Assembly: GCA_007449985.2 (NCBI GenBank)
Contig: VIIQ02000136.1
Coordinates: 62,001 to 126,000 of the forward strand
Direction: 5' to 3'
Source: Desmodesmus armatus
Lineage: Eukaryota; Chlorophyta; Chlorophyceae; Sphaeropleales; Scenedesmaceae
Length of the DNA stretch: 64,000 nt
Below, piece by piece: positions 1 to 12,068 of this stretch. The translations under genes were made by a program, and so were the position numbers. Positions within the stretch are counted from its first letter, which is position 1. Every line of letters begins with the position of its first letter. Below the pieces are notes generated by a model. It was not told the origin of the DNA. It was given only the letters and a program-made list of their open reading frames with translations, and made no database searches.

Positions 1-979
1 GTTGTGTCGCGCAGCTCGCAACAGGTGAGGGCGGTCAACTGCAGGTGGCGTGCAAGCGCTCATGCATGTGCATCCCATGCTGCACCAACTCACCACCATT
101 TGTCGGCAGCATGCGATGTGTTCTTTTTAGCACGACGAAGACGCAGGGCGCCGTCACTGACTCGCTCATGCCGCCATTTGTGTGCAGCTGACATGGCGGG
201 CGACATGCTGGCCCTGGTCAACCAGGCAAGACGCAGTGCAGGCGCAAGGCCCCTGCGCTACTCCAACGAGCTTCAGGACGCAGCCCTGCGCCACAGCAGG
301 GACATCGCACGCACAGGGAGGATGGGCCATGTCGGTGAGCACAGCAGCATGCACCTGCTGCTGTCAACCAGTTGCCGGCGCTGACAGATTGTCGCTGTGT
401 GCGGTTACTGCCAGTGACTGTATGTCCGCAGTAACTGTACACCCACACAGTTGACACTGTGCACGGTGCTATCACATTGTGATCAGCTGGTGGTGTTGAC
501 CTGTGCAGCCTGAATGGGGGCTAACCGTCATGCCATCACGGTGGTCACAGCACTGCTGAGCGGCACACATCAGAGTGCATGCTCGTGGTTGGCATCATGT
601 AGTGCATAAGGTGCTTGTCCCCCTGCTTGGATGCCATCCAAGCGGCTTGTCACATCACTGCCATGCCTTGACACCCCCGCTATTGGTGCTTGCTGCATGG
701 CGTACCACCCTGTCTACCCCTGCAGGCAGCGACGGTTCCAGCATTGGTGACCGCATCTGGCCCATGGCAGACAGGATGCAGGACTGCAGGCGCGGCATGA
801 TTGCTGAGAATGTGGCGCCCGGCTCCCCCGGCTCTCCTGCCAGGCACTACTTTGACATGTGGATGAAGTCTGCGGGACACAGGAGCAACATCCTCAACCC
901 CGCCTACACACACATGGCGGTGGCGGTTGACAGCGGCAGGGCCACCTTCGCCACACAGGTCTTCCACCAGTGCAAGTGA
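1..979 (+). CDS. CAP/SCP-domain secreted protein, 5' end outside window
   Basis: Three coding pieces are visible: 1-24 (end of an upstream exon, donor gtgagg), 188-334 and 726-979 (stop TGA). Phases join correctly (g|ct, then g|gc). The product carries a CAP domain (cysteine-rich secretory / antigen 5 / PR-1): LALVNQARRSAG and LRYSNELQDAALRHSRDIA at its start, then GHVGSDGSSIGDRI across the second junction, then IAENVAPGSP and the typical W-M-KSAGHRSNILNP segment near the end. This arrangement of His and Ser/Asp is closest to bacterial and plant-type SCP domains. Such proteins are usually extracellular, and their biochemical role is mostly unknown. The start codon and any signal peptide lie left of the window. 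A TGTAA poly(A) motif is present at 1446-1450. The family call is firm and the upstream extent unknown. Confidence 0.85.
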
Positions 980-1952
980 TGATGGCCTGTGTGTCCCCAG
1001 TGGGGACATCTCAGATGATGGAGTCGGAATCCAACACACTCTGTGTGAGCTTGTGACTGGGAGAGCGAAAGAGGCAGATGACAGCTGAGCAGGTACATTC
1101 TTCTGGGTGATTACTGGTTCTAGACAGGGCTGCACAAGCCCTGTCTGCATCCACAATTGATGACTGCTGAGATACAGTCAAGCATACAACACTGTTGTTG
1201 TAGACCATGAGTCATGGCATCACTGCTGCTGTGACGCAGCCTGCGGCGTTTGGGCGCACACTGTTGTTGTAGGCCATGGGGCCTGAATCTGACAAGCCCT
1301 GTGCTTGAGCAAGGCACCTTTGCCACTGCCACCTCTGAGATGACATGTGAAAGCTATGTCATGGTGAGGTGGGCCACCCCTGACCTACTACTAGTAGTTT
1401 GACTTCAGGCCTGCAGAAGGCCGAGCAGGACAGCTGGTGAGAGCATGTAATGTAGCTTGGTGACCTGTAACAGCAAAGGCACGCTAGAAGAGCTCCACAA
1501 AAGACTGGTGCACTGTAGTCACTATGTTTGAGCATGTTGCAATGCACCCTGCAGGCAGAACGGTAGTCCAGTACACTGCAGTACAGGAGCCAATCAACAG
1601 CAAGGGCTGCCTGCCTGTGAGTATTCGTTTAAGCTATTGTACCTACAGGCTGCATGCTCTTTCAGTCCGTGTTGCATGATGGCTGGGTGCCTTCACGAGA
1701 TGGTTGCAATCTGACGAATCTGATTTGAGCGGTTCAACCGAAAACGGTTTTAGCCACCTTGTTGAGCCCACAGCTGGCCCTGCGTTACATCATAATGCTG
1801 ATGTTTGTCTCCAAAACCTATTCACGATAACATAGCCTGCATCAAGCGCAAACATCCAGCCAACCTTCTTTGGCGCGGTTTCGCTCCACTTGAGCATCCG
1901 GCTTCTGCTGTACATTTGAGCAACAGAAACAATATCTGCCCTGATCATCTTG
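980..1952. other. Intergenic region, CAP gene to lipase gene
   Basis: No exon with family similarity was seen on either strand. The stretch contains the likely 3' UTR of the CAP gene, with TGTAA at 1446-1450, and the promoter/5' UTR of the lipase. A short repeated phrase (cactgttgttgta followed by g/accatg) occurs near 1190-1210 and 1259-1278. Short frames here look random. Confidence 0.5.
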
Positions 1953-4211
1953 ATGTATGCTGCCGCACAACCCCAGCGCTGGGCCTGTGTCGTGGTCGTT
2001 CTCTGGGCTCTGTTGCTAGTGGCACCAGCAGCTGCTGTCAACAGTTCTGCTACCCCTCCGCCCGACGATTTAACCACGATATCGCTTGACGATGATTTCA
2101 ACAAGATATGCGAGCTGGTGGGCCCCTTCATACCTCTGCCCAAGGTCCTGCCCCAGGAGCTGTGTGAATCCACTGGATTCACAAACAAGACCAGCATGTG
2201 CAGTCTAGTGGGCCTCATTGAAAAAGGGCTGTTGGAGCTGAAAAGCGAGAGCAAGGGGGGCAGCAGCTGCAGCAGCAGCCTGCAGACCCCATCAGCAACC
2301 ACGTCGCTCAGTGGTGAGCAGCAGCATTCGGTGGTCCCGGCACACGTCTGACAGTTGCATAATTATGGGCTGCGGATGTGTGTGGGGACATCGGGATTTG
2401 ACTCCATTCCATGATGGAACATGTGCCAAGGTAGCATGGCAAGCTGATTGGGCAGCTGGTGCGACAAATGTCTGCATCTCACCATTGTTTTCTGCATACA
2501 CCTTTCAGGTGCGTCCCTCCCTTTCCCATTCAGCAACCAGCGCCCACTGCCAAGCGCCCTACCTGCCTCCCTCCTCGCCTCAGAGGGCGCCTCCTACTAC
2601 TGGCTCTACAAAAACCTTCTCAACTTTGAGCTTTGGGCAGGCTGTGCCGCCACTAACACTAGCCAGAGAGTCACACTGGGCACACCCAAGACTGGCAATG
2701 CAGCGACTGACTGGATGGTACCGGCAGGATGGACCGTGTATTCCACTCTGTGGCAGGCGGACGGCAGCAGTGTGCTCAGCTCTGGACTCTACTGGCCCTT
2801 CTCTACGGTCATTTACAAGGGGGACAGCGTCGTGGTGTTCATCAGGTGGGTGGATGCCACCAGGGCACGCCTGTTGGGGGTGTTGGGGCCTTGAGTGCTG
2901 GGTGCTTGCAACCTCACTGCCACTACCTCGCTGTCACTACTGAGTCACTGAGTCAGTACGGTACTACTAGTACCGTTTTTTAGGTTGGCAGTACCAATTC
3001 ACTGGGGGCGGCACCACCCATCCCATTGAGCAACTCAAGATGCCACTGCTGCTGCTGTGCTTGCTCTGATGCGCTATAGGGGGACAGAGACAGCAAAGGA
3101 CTGGCAGACAGATTTCAACTACCGCCAGATTCCAGGCGAACACGTCACTGGCATGGCCCTTCCAGGCATGGTTCATCAGGGCTTTGCAACCGTAGCAGCT
3201 AGCCTGTGGCCAGGCATCAAGTCAGCCCTGCAAGAGTTGGTGAGGCATCGCAGTAGCGGCACGGCCATCAAGCATGTCTATGTGGCAGGCCATTCACTGG
3301 GAGCAGCTGTGTCAACCTTGATTGCTTACAGAGCCCAGGTGAGGATTCAGTCGGGCCACGCTCTGAGCAGGGTGCGAGTGCGACTGACAAACATCACGTT
3401 TGCTGTGGCAATGGTGCCACTACACCGGCTAGTACTAGCAGTGCTAGGCAACTGGGCGATGCACCCTGAGTGGCCAGTGTTAGCTAACAAGCGGCGCAGC
3501 CATAAATGCTGTATACCACTGCACCAGCACAGGCTGGCAGCGATCAGCATAACTCCTAGGTTTTAGTGGTGAAATTACACCCGGTGCAGTGCCCCCTTGC
3601 CTGCAGGTACATCAGACAAACATGAGCACAGCTGCACACCGTCATTGACCGACCCCGCCTGAAACTGACTCCTTCTCCGTTTGCTTACATGACTGCTGCT
3701 GCTGCTGCTGCTGCTGCAGGGCTACCTCAGGGTTGTTGACAATGACCTGCGGGTTAACGCACTCCTGATCGCCCCACCAAATGTCGGCGATGCGACGTTC
3801 GCGGCTCACTTCGGCAGACGGGTCAACGCCCGCCGCATCCCTTTCCTCTATGACTTGGTGCCCCAGATACCCTGCTCCCCAACTATGATCGCCTGCAACG
3901 GCACTCGAACTGCCAATCCCAAGCTTTGGAGCTACACCGAAGTCCCAGGCACGCTGCTGCTTCAGCCTGATCAAATGCCCCAGCAGTCGGAGGCCTGGTC
4001 GCTGCTTGATAAGATCTACCCGTGCCAAATCGGCCGCTTCCTGCGGGCCACCCATATCTGCAGCTATCAGTGCTACATGTCCCAGTTCGTGTCAGACAGC
4101 AACAACCTGTGCCAGCTGTGGAATGAGCCAACCAGCAACCCTCCCACAGGCAGCTACTGCTTCAAGTTCCCTGTGCCTTCGGGGCCACAGTACCCCTATA
4201 AGCCGCTCTAG
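1953..4211 (+). CDS. Secreted class 3 lipase (alpha/beta hydrolase)
   Basis: Four exons, 1953-2313, 2509-2845, 3080-3338 and 3720-4211, sum to 1449 nt (482 residues) with matching phases. The start ATG at 1953 gives a clear signal peptide: a basic start, then VVVVLWALLLVAPAAA, so the product is probably secreted or in the vacuole/ER. The lipase 3 core starts at the exon 2/3 junction with VVVFIRGTETAKDWQTDF, the family's conserved strand and RGT motif. The nucleophile elbow GHSLGAA lies near residue 303. In exon 4, NALLIAPPNVGD and RRIPFLYDLVPQIPC match the G-P-x-VGD and catalytic-Asp region. Several cysteines in the C-terminal half suggest disulphides. Triacylglycerol lipase activity is inferred from the family. 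TGTAA at 4524-4528 is a candidate poly(A) signal. Confidence 0.9.
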
Positions 4212-4998
4212 GTGCCATCTGGATGTGCCATATGAAGTTGCCCGCTGGTTGGCATAAGTCAATGGGGCAGTAGTAGCATCTACTATGCTGTCAGAGTGGC
4301 AGGACTGGTGTTTGTGCTGTGCCTTTTTTCCTTGCACGAGAGAGAGCATAGAGAGCCAGAGAGCCAGAGGGTGAAAGAGAGCGGAGGGAGAGAGAGAGAG
4401 AGCCTGAGAGCCTGAGAGCCCCACCACGCATACTGATGTTCGTATACGAACATCTACGTATATGCAGGACTGCAAGTCGTCATGTATCCGTGTACATGTT
4501 GTCATTCTTCTTGGTCCTACACTTGTAAATAGGACAGACTGTGCATACTCCAGTGACAGTGGTGCTGATCTGCCTGACAACGCTGTGAGCTAGCTGACAG
4601 CAGAGCTGCTGGCCACACACACGGCGACGGTAGGGCACCCAACAATGCAGTAACCAGTCACCCAACGCCACCCTACAAAGATACTACGAACAATGGAGCT
4701 TTGCTATGTGAACACAACAGACTTGTGGCTGAGGGCGACCGGCAAAGGAGTGGTATCTGGCCCCCCACCCCTGAAGTGGGTCTCCACGTCACCTGTCACC
4801 CAGTCAAAATTCCATTGAAGTTATCGCTCGAAAGCACATGAAAACTAACCAACTGCTTTTATAAAACCGCCACACAGCCTTTCTGGTGGACGTCCATAAG
4901 CCCCTCACAACCACGATCTGAGTTGTCCGAGGTCCTGTCTGTTGTGCGCCTGCTCTTGTCTGGGCCCTGCTTGCATTTTGACGTTGTCGGCTTCGTAT
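4212..4998. other. Intergenic region with GA-rich microsatellite
   Basis: No gene was recognised. The region holds a purine (GA)-rich tract at about 4337-4425, a TGTAA motif at 4524-4528 for the upstream lipase, and the promoter and 5' UTR of the downstream peptidase gene. Confidence 0.5.
4524..4528 (+). promoter_or_regulatory. TGTAA poly(A) signal, lipase gene
   Basis: TGTAA lies about 310 nt after the lipase stop. This pentamer is the usual chlorophyte polyadenylation signal. It is short enough to occur by chance. Confidence 0.4.
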
Positions 4999-7900
4999 AT
5001 GCAACGCGTTCACAGGTTTCTACAGTCTCAAAGAATGCATGCACTTACAAACTCACCACAAACAGCAAAGTGTGCAGCACACCGTTCCGCATCATGTGCT
5101 GCTGCTTCGGCGTTCAAACATCATGCATGGAGGCTCAGTACCCATGTCAGCAGCAACGGAGTGCAGCCTGTGGCTGGCAGTGCGCAGCAGATGCACAGCA
5201 GCACAAATGGCCAACAACCAGCACCACAGCAGCCCAGCCGCATCCTGCGTTATGCAGGGCTAGTGGCAGATGATTTCAGGTGTGATGTCATTCGTGAATA
5301 CTACCTTGCATACAGGACGAGGCTCCAGCAGAGGTGGTGGATTTCATTTCGCATGTGGCACACAGGCTGCATGTTGTGGTGTGGAATTCAAAAGCAGCTG
5401 CAGCCTGTCAATGCTTTGAATGGGCAATACTTGCAGTTTGTAATAGGAAGGCTTGTAGGCATTTTCAACCAACGCAAATAGGATGCAGCTGGGGACTGTG
5501 TGTCCAACAGCTGGGTGCTTCGTGCCCTGGAACCGTTCGCGTTGGTCGGGCCCGCAGGTCTGTAAGGGCCATGGGCAGTCAGCTGCAGTGCATCTGTAAC
5601 TGCTTCATGCTTCTGCTGCAGGCACCCGTTGGACCAGCAGAACACCAGCTTGATGCAGGCATTGCCAGGAATGGACTTTGTCGCAAAGTCTCTGATGGGT
5701 GAGTGAGGGGTCTGGCGGGTGGGGATACAGGGGCGTTGAAGGAGGGGGAGGCAGGGCAAGAGACGGGGATAGAGGTTGGGAGGTCAGGGAGGGGAGAGAA
5801 GAGAGGAAGGGGATCACAGCAGTGCATGTGGAATCTGCCTGGGTTTGCTTGCAATTCCGAGCAATTCACACTGGCAACTCGCAACGGTTGCAGTGGTATG
5901 ATTGTGCCACAACTTTGAAGCCACTGCATCCCCAGTGCAGACCTGGATGTTGTCAGCAGATACCCTCAGCAGCTGTTGAGCAGGCACAAGGTACAGCAGC
6001 AGTAGGTCAAGCAGTCAGCAGCCGTATCTTGCAGCACAATGTCCTAATGTACAGGCCAGTTAGCAGAAGCCGCCAACCCTTTGCAGTGACCAGCATGCTA
6101 AGCAGTGCTGCATCTTTATGGAGCCAGCAACTGCAGCACCAGCACGCTGCATGCATGTGTAGTAGCCTCTGCTGCCTTGAATGTGCAGCACGCTGCCAGC
6201 CACATGCATTCCAAGCTCCCTGCAACACATGTGAGGCATGCAACCCCTGGCAAGTAGGTTGCGACATCATCAGGCACCTTCACCTTCTCTTGTTTTGTCA
6301 CATGCTGTTGTGCTGACATGGGTGGTTTCCTGCACTCCTGCAGGTCCTGTTGCTGAACAGGTGCTGCTGCTGGAGAATATAGCCACATCGATTCAGACGG
6401 GGCCCAACCAGCTGCCAACCATACACAACCTGCTGCTGGAAGCGGTGAGACACTTATGCAACAGCCGGTGTCATGCAAATCGGATTGCTTACAGTGCGGT
6501 ACAGCACAGTGCAGTGCAGAGGGTAGCAGGTGTTTCGTGGATGGTGTTCCATTGTTGGGATCAGGATCAGCTGCGTGTGAACCCAGCCGCAGCCCATCCT
6601 TACAACCTCAGCCACGGCGGGGGGAGGGGGGGGGGGTCAACCAGTTGCACCACAAGGGCTTGGATCGGCAGCTGCTCTCTGTAGACAGTCCTGTGCTGTA
6701 CTGTACTTTCAAACCTTAGCAGTTTCAAAAGCATAGCATGTGCAACACATGCGGGTCCTCTGTTTGTGCTGGTGCAGGCTGACATCCTGCAGATGGAGCC
6801 TCCTGAGCTGTATGTGCGGCAGAACCCCACCCCCAATGCCTACACGCTGGCCATCAGCGGCCGCAAGCCCTTCATTGTGGTGCACACCTCGCTGCTGGAG
6901 CTGCTGTCACCACGCGAGCTGCAGGCAGTGCTAGCACATGGTGCGCAGGGAGGGAAACTTGCAGAAAGCTTGTTGATGGGGATATGGCTCTGTGTGCGCG
7001 TGTGGGGTGCGTGTCATGTGCCAGGGCATGTTTATGCTGATGGGACTCTGCTGCCATGCCCCATATGTCAATGAATATGTTGGAAGGGGGTTGTTATGCC
7101 CTTGGAACAGAAAGGGTTGTGTTAATTGTCAGTGTGCCTGCTTTTGTACTGGCGTGCCCTGCCCGGCTGTGTGCTTCCCTGCCCCGCCTGCCCTACCGTC
7201 CTGCACAGAAGTTGGGCCACCTATTCGTTCCAATGTACAGCTCGGCAACTGTCTGCTCTGGCCTAATGGTGAATGCTCAGCATGCTTGATGCTGTGCTGC
7301 GCTGTGCTGCCCTGTGGTGTGCTTGCAGAGTTGGGCCACCTCAAGTGTGACCACGGGCTGTGGCTGACTGTTGCCAACGTGCTGGCCATGGGCACTGTGT
7401 CACTGCTGCCAATTATCTCAGGTGCGCGCTGCAAAGGTAGAGGCTTCCCAGCAGCAGTGTATCCCAAGTGATAGGAGCTTGCATGCAAGAGCAGTGTGCC
7501 ACAAGCATGGCAGGCTTGCCTGTGTACCAGCTATATGACGTAGCATCCTGCTGCGTCATGCAGATTATGCTGTGCTGTGTAATTTCTGGTGTTGTGCCCG
7601 TGCGGCACTGTGATGTGCTGTGTCATGCTGTGCTGTGTTGTGCTGTGTGTCCCCATCCCGGGTAGTCTCAAGGATGCACTGCTGTCTCACGCACACAGCA
7701 CGTGCCGTACAGCCCCTTGCTACGTTGTGTGCTGTGCTCAACACATGATGCGTGTCATGCTGTGTCATGCTGTGTCGTGCTGTGTGTGTCATCCCAGGTA
7801 CTGTTGACGTTGCGTTGCTGCGGTGGCTGCGAGCTGCCCCAAGCTACGTTGTGTGCTGACTAAAGCACCGCTGTGTCATGCTGTGTCGTGCTGTGTGGTG

Positions 7901-9267
7901 CTGGGTCATCCCAGGTACTGTCGAGGATGCGCTGTTGCGGTGGCTGCGAGCTGCTGAGTTGACCTGTGATCGTGCGGCACTGCTGGTGGCCCAGGACCCT
8001 GCAGTGGTGATTGGTGCACTCATGAAGCTGGCTGGAGGCACTCCTGCCTTTGCACACGAACTCAGTGTGGACGCTTTCTTGCAGCAGGTGCGTGGTGTGT
8101 TTGTGTGGAGGGGGTGGGGTGCTTGTAGGCGGGGGGGGGGGGGGATTGTTGGGGTGGCTGGGTAGAATTGTGCACTCCTCGACTGCTGGTGCAGAGGGAA
8201 TGCAGATGGTTTATGAGTACAGAGGATATCAATAGAGGCATTGAGGGCAGGTTTGTCGCAGTGGCACCCGAATTCAGCCTGGACGCTCCTCAGCAGCAGG
8301 CGCAGTGGCGGGGCATGAGGGGGCAACATGCACACAGGGACTGTTGACTACGGTTGATGTTGGACCCTGTGATCTACAGGGTCCAACAACAACCGCAGTC
8401 AACAGTCTCTGTGTGCCTGTTCCAAGCTGCACAGTTGTGTGATACAATTGAGTGTGAGAGGCACATGAGTGCCCAGTGGGGACCTTTTTCCTGTTGTTGC
8501 TTACTTTCAGTTGCCTATGGGTGAGTTGGGGTATGGTTGCAGGTGTGGAGATGCAGGGGGTTATTTTTGGTCAATGTGTGAGAAAGGGGTGAGGGTGCTC
8601 TGCTTGCACAGGCTTGATGCAGGAAAGCAGGAGGTAACGAAATGGTGCAGAAGCCTGTCTTGGGGTGTGGGGTTGGGCAGCATAATGCGGTTGCTTGTGT
8701 TGCAAGGCCCTGGGCAGCTTGTGTCATCTCTTCTTTCAGTGTAGTGCGGTGTGAACATGTACATCTGTACACCTCAACTACAGGCCAGCCGTGCTGGTTT
8801 GCTGGTGGTAACTCCCTTGCACGAGCCTCACAGGCTCCCTAAGCCGTGCCTATCTATGGCTGTGGCAGATGCAAGTCCCTGCTTATGCGTGCCTGCGTGC
8901 AGAAAGATGCATGCAAGCTGTACAAATTTTCAACTCCACACTTGCCCTGGTGCTGCAGGCTCGCTCGTACGATGAGGCCACACAGAACAGCGTACTGGGC
9001 TGGTACCTGCGCAATGCACAGACACGCGCCCTCAGCCACCCCCTTCCCGTAATGCGGGCGCGAGAGGTCGACCGCTGGGCGCAGGGCGCACAGTTCAAGA
9101 GTCTCTTGGCACGCAACAGAGCATACAGCAGCACTGCCGGCAACATCAGCAGCAGCAATGGCAGCAAGAGCAGTGGCAGCAGCAGTGGCGGCAGCAGCAG
9201 CACCCAGCAGCAGCAGCCGGCGGCTGGCAGCAATGCGAATGGCACACGAGAGATCAAGGTCTTGTAA
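4999..9267 (+). CDS. PGM48: Plastoglobule M48 metallopeptidase (PGM48 homologue)
   Basis: Seven exons, 4999-5279, 5622-5698, 6344-6444, 6778-6940, 7329-7421, 7915-8087 and 8959-9267, total 1197 nt (398 residues) and all phases agree. The N-terminus is Ser/Ala/Arg-rich, consistent with a chloroplast transit peptide. The mature part follows the land-plant PGM48 family (Arabidopsis At3g27110) closely: HPLDQQNTSLMQALPG, LLLENIATSI, YVRQNPTPNAYTLAISGRKP, then the zinc motif HELGH (residues 207-211, split by an intron after its first His codon and the first base of Glu) and the third ligand Glu in AAELTCDRAA (near 253), ending LGWYLRNAQT and LSHPLP. The plant protein acts in plastoglobules during senescence-linked proteolysis; the role here is inferred. 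A Ser/Gly/Gln low-complexity tail is added. Intron 5 holds decoy exon copies and intron 6 a long hairpin. TGTAA lies at 9339-9343. Confidence 0.95.
7655..7837 (+). repeat. Two decoy copies of the PGM48 intron 5/exon 6 junction
   Basis: The real acceptor and exon start (7907-7953) are preceded by two imperfect copies: 7655-7683 (acceptor mutated to catcccgggtag) and 7791-7837 (catcccag followed by nearly the same exon start, then a stop after about 20 codons). The spacers are CTGTG-rich (tgctgtgtcatgctgtgtcg). This is a partial tandem duplication spanning a splice junction. Confidence 0.85.
8325..8421 (+). ncRNA. Intronic near-perfect inverted repeat (small-RNA hairpin candidate)
   Basis: Within PGM48 intron 6, 8331-8370 and 8376-8415 are 40-nt arms separated by a 5-nt loop (gatct). 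They pair at all but two positions, plus one G-U pair. Pairing extends outward with two further mismatches to 8325 and 8421. Transcription with the host gene would give a stem of more than 40 bp, as in Chlamydomonas-type miRNA/siRNA precursors. A short inverted transposon remnant is the alternative. Confidence 0.55.
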
Positions 9268-10343
9268 GGCTTGGACGTCGCCGTCGCGCTGCCAGCATGC
9301 AGTGTATGCACTGGCAGCTGTAGGTTGGCAATCTGTCATGTAAGACAGAGTGTGTTTGCAGTGTGTAAGACACCTGGAGGGACTTGTGTCTTCTCCATGG
9401 TGGATGTTTGCACTCAGATCTCTTGGCTGTTGTCGTGCTGTTTGATCAGTGTTGCGGCAGTGCAAGTGCATTCTGTGCTGCATTGTTGTGTCTTGATCAA
9501 AGTCGTTTCTGCATCAGTATCTCTTGTGCCCTATGTTTGCTTTGCCCAGGTGTTTGCAACTGCCGTCCTTGGCAGCAATGAGAGGTGGGGTAAGTAGGGG
9601 CTGTATTCGCTGTGGGCTTCTATGCACACACACCCTGTACCATGTACCCCTACTCCCGATATCTTTGTGTTGTCGGCTCTCTGCTGTTGGTGCGCCTGCA
9701 CTCTACACTGCTTGCGGTCCTGACTAGGCGTGGCTGTTTGTTGTTGGACTGCTGTGCGTGGGGTCACCTGTCATACACATGTTTGAGTAATGTCATTGGC
9801 TGCAGCTTCCCTTGACCTGCCATGCCGGCCGTGCTGTGCTGTGTGCAGATCTGGCATTACTGTGCGCCATGTTTCAAAAATGTTGTCTGCCTGTAGATTG
9901 TGTGATCTTCAGTTGCTCGTGTGCTGAGCTTTCCCTGTTGTGCTGCACTTGTGCAGCATGGCCATGATCGCACACTGGCACTATCTGTAATGTTCATCCA
10001 TCACACGGGTCCTGCCTCACACAGGTTGGGTGCTATATAACATGATTCAGTAGCTCCTGATTCATCCTGGCAAATTGTTCTCCCTGGGCCCAGCGTGAGC
10101 GCCTGCAAAACAAGCACCAGCCACTTGGTTCGTTATTATGCGCGCTGGAGGCCCGTAATGAACCTGGCCGGAAACACGTGTAATGATGATGGAGGCCCGT
10201 ACTGCTGTTGACAAAGCTTGTTCAGACCGCACATCAAACTGCAGTGAGACACCGCATGTCGGTGGCTCAACAACATCGCCCTCGACAGGGTTGCAACACC
10301 TTGAGGGAGGGGAGGGGTGACAGGGGCCTCGTGTCGACCGCTG
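9268..10343. other. Intergenic region between convergent genes
   Basis: This is 3' flank of PGM48 (+) and of the DUF1349 gene (-). TGTAA at 9339-9343 is 72 nt behind the PGM48 stop. No exon was recognised. Confidence 0.5.
9339..9343 (+). promoter_or_regulatory. TGTAA poly(A) signal, PGM48
   Basis: TGTAA sits 72 nt after the TAA stop, a typical distance for a chlorophyte poly(A) signal. Confidence 0.5.
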
Positions 10344-12030
10344 TCACTCGCATCCAGGCAGCCTGCCGGCCAGTATGTGTAGGCCGCTGAACTTCGCAGT
10401 GAACCCACTGCCAGGCTTGGGACTGCACGCCAGGCAGACAAAAAGTGACAGGTGGTGTGGATGTGATCCTCATGGGTGGGGTCTCAGAGCAATATGTGTA
10501 AGGGGGTGGCCTATTCTTCACACACCGCCCCAACGGAGCGGTGCGATGCCTGTGGCGCAACCGTGAAGTTTGCTACTTGTCAGGAAGAATTGTGTTGCCG
10601 GCAGCCTGCCGCAGACTACGCGGTACTGCTTCCGCAACAGTGTGTACAGCGCACTGCGTTGTCCTGTTAGGTGCGCAGCGTATCAACATCCGAATGTTGA
10701 TGCTGAGTCAGCAGCCCCTCACCCAGCGGCGTACCAGTATACGTGCTGCCACCCCTGTCAGCTTGGAAAGCACCAAACACGGTCATGCATTCCCTCATTG
10801 CGCAGCCAGGTCAACAAATTCAACCTCACCTAGCGGCATACAGCCCTGCTGCTACCCCTGTCAGCGGCAGCTGCTGTGACAGCGCTGCCAGCTGCTGACC
10901 AAAGGCCACATTGTCCTGCCCTGACTTGCCAACACAAGAAGGTGAGGTGTCCTCCAGTAGATGGCACATGCGCAGCTGGGTCCACTCACTGGGCGGGCTG
11001 CAACACAATGACACAAAAATGTGCTGATGTTGATGAGTTAAGGGTGATGCTGACAAGTGGTGTTCAATTCAAGCAGGCGGGGCTCTAGAAGGGTAGCACT
11101 TGATAGGAGGGTTCAGTGAGCCAATGAATGATGACACACAAATGTTCTCTGATGACACACAAATCAAGGGGTATGCCTTGCTTACTGACCGGTAGCGTGC
11201 AATTAGGCAGGGCTGTCGAAGGGTTGCACTTGATGGGAGGGTTCAGCGAAGATGATGAATCATTCCCTGATGCGTGGATTGCATAAATGCGTCTGAATAT
11301 GCTTGCAAGACTTTTCAATTTCCTCATCACCTGTCTGGAGTCCCACTGCCGGTTTTGACGGAGCATTGGTGTGTGGTACCGTCGCTTGGTATCGCAGACT
11401 GCGGTACACAGGCCTCCACAATGTAGTCGCTGCCCTCACGCCGAACACGCAGAGCAACCTGCATTGTACCACACAACATACAATGACTGCGACGGCAGCT
11501 GTCACTGCCTCTGGTGCAAACGGAGGTTTGTCAGTGATCCCCTTGAGTCAAGGGTAGGTGGAGACCCCCTCTGGCTGACCTGGTAGGCTGCTGAAAAACC
11601 TGTGCGCCTCAGTCATACTGGAGCCCTGACCCTCACTCATTCAGTCATACTCAGGCCTGGCCCTCACTCATTCTGTAGAGCTAGTGTATCATACACTAGC
11701 CTCTGCAATCAAAGAGTCTAAGACCACTGGCAGTCTCGTCCCAGAACCTCACCGTGAACATGCTGCTGGGGAAGTCCTGTGTGCCCCAGTCGTAATGAAG
11801 CCCTGACCCTCACTCATTCTGTAGAGCAATTGAACGCCTCTGGGATTCAACAGCCCAAACCAGCCTCATCCCAGAGCCTCACCGTGTGTATGCTGCTGGG
11901 GAAGTCCTGTGTGCTCCAGTCACTGAAGCCACTGTTTGTGACCACCACACCCAGCTGGCTGGGCTCACCAGGGGCTCCTGACTCAACGCTGGTCTTCAGC
12001 CAGCAGCTGGGGCTGACCTGGACCATTAAG

Positions 12031-12068
<38 letters not shown>

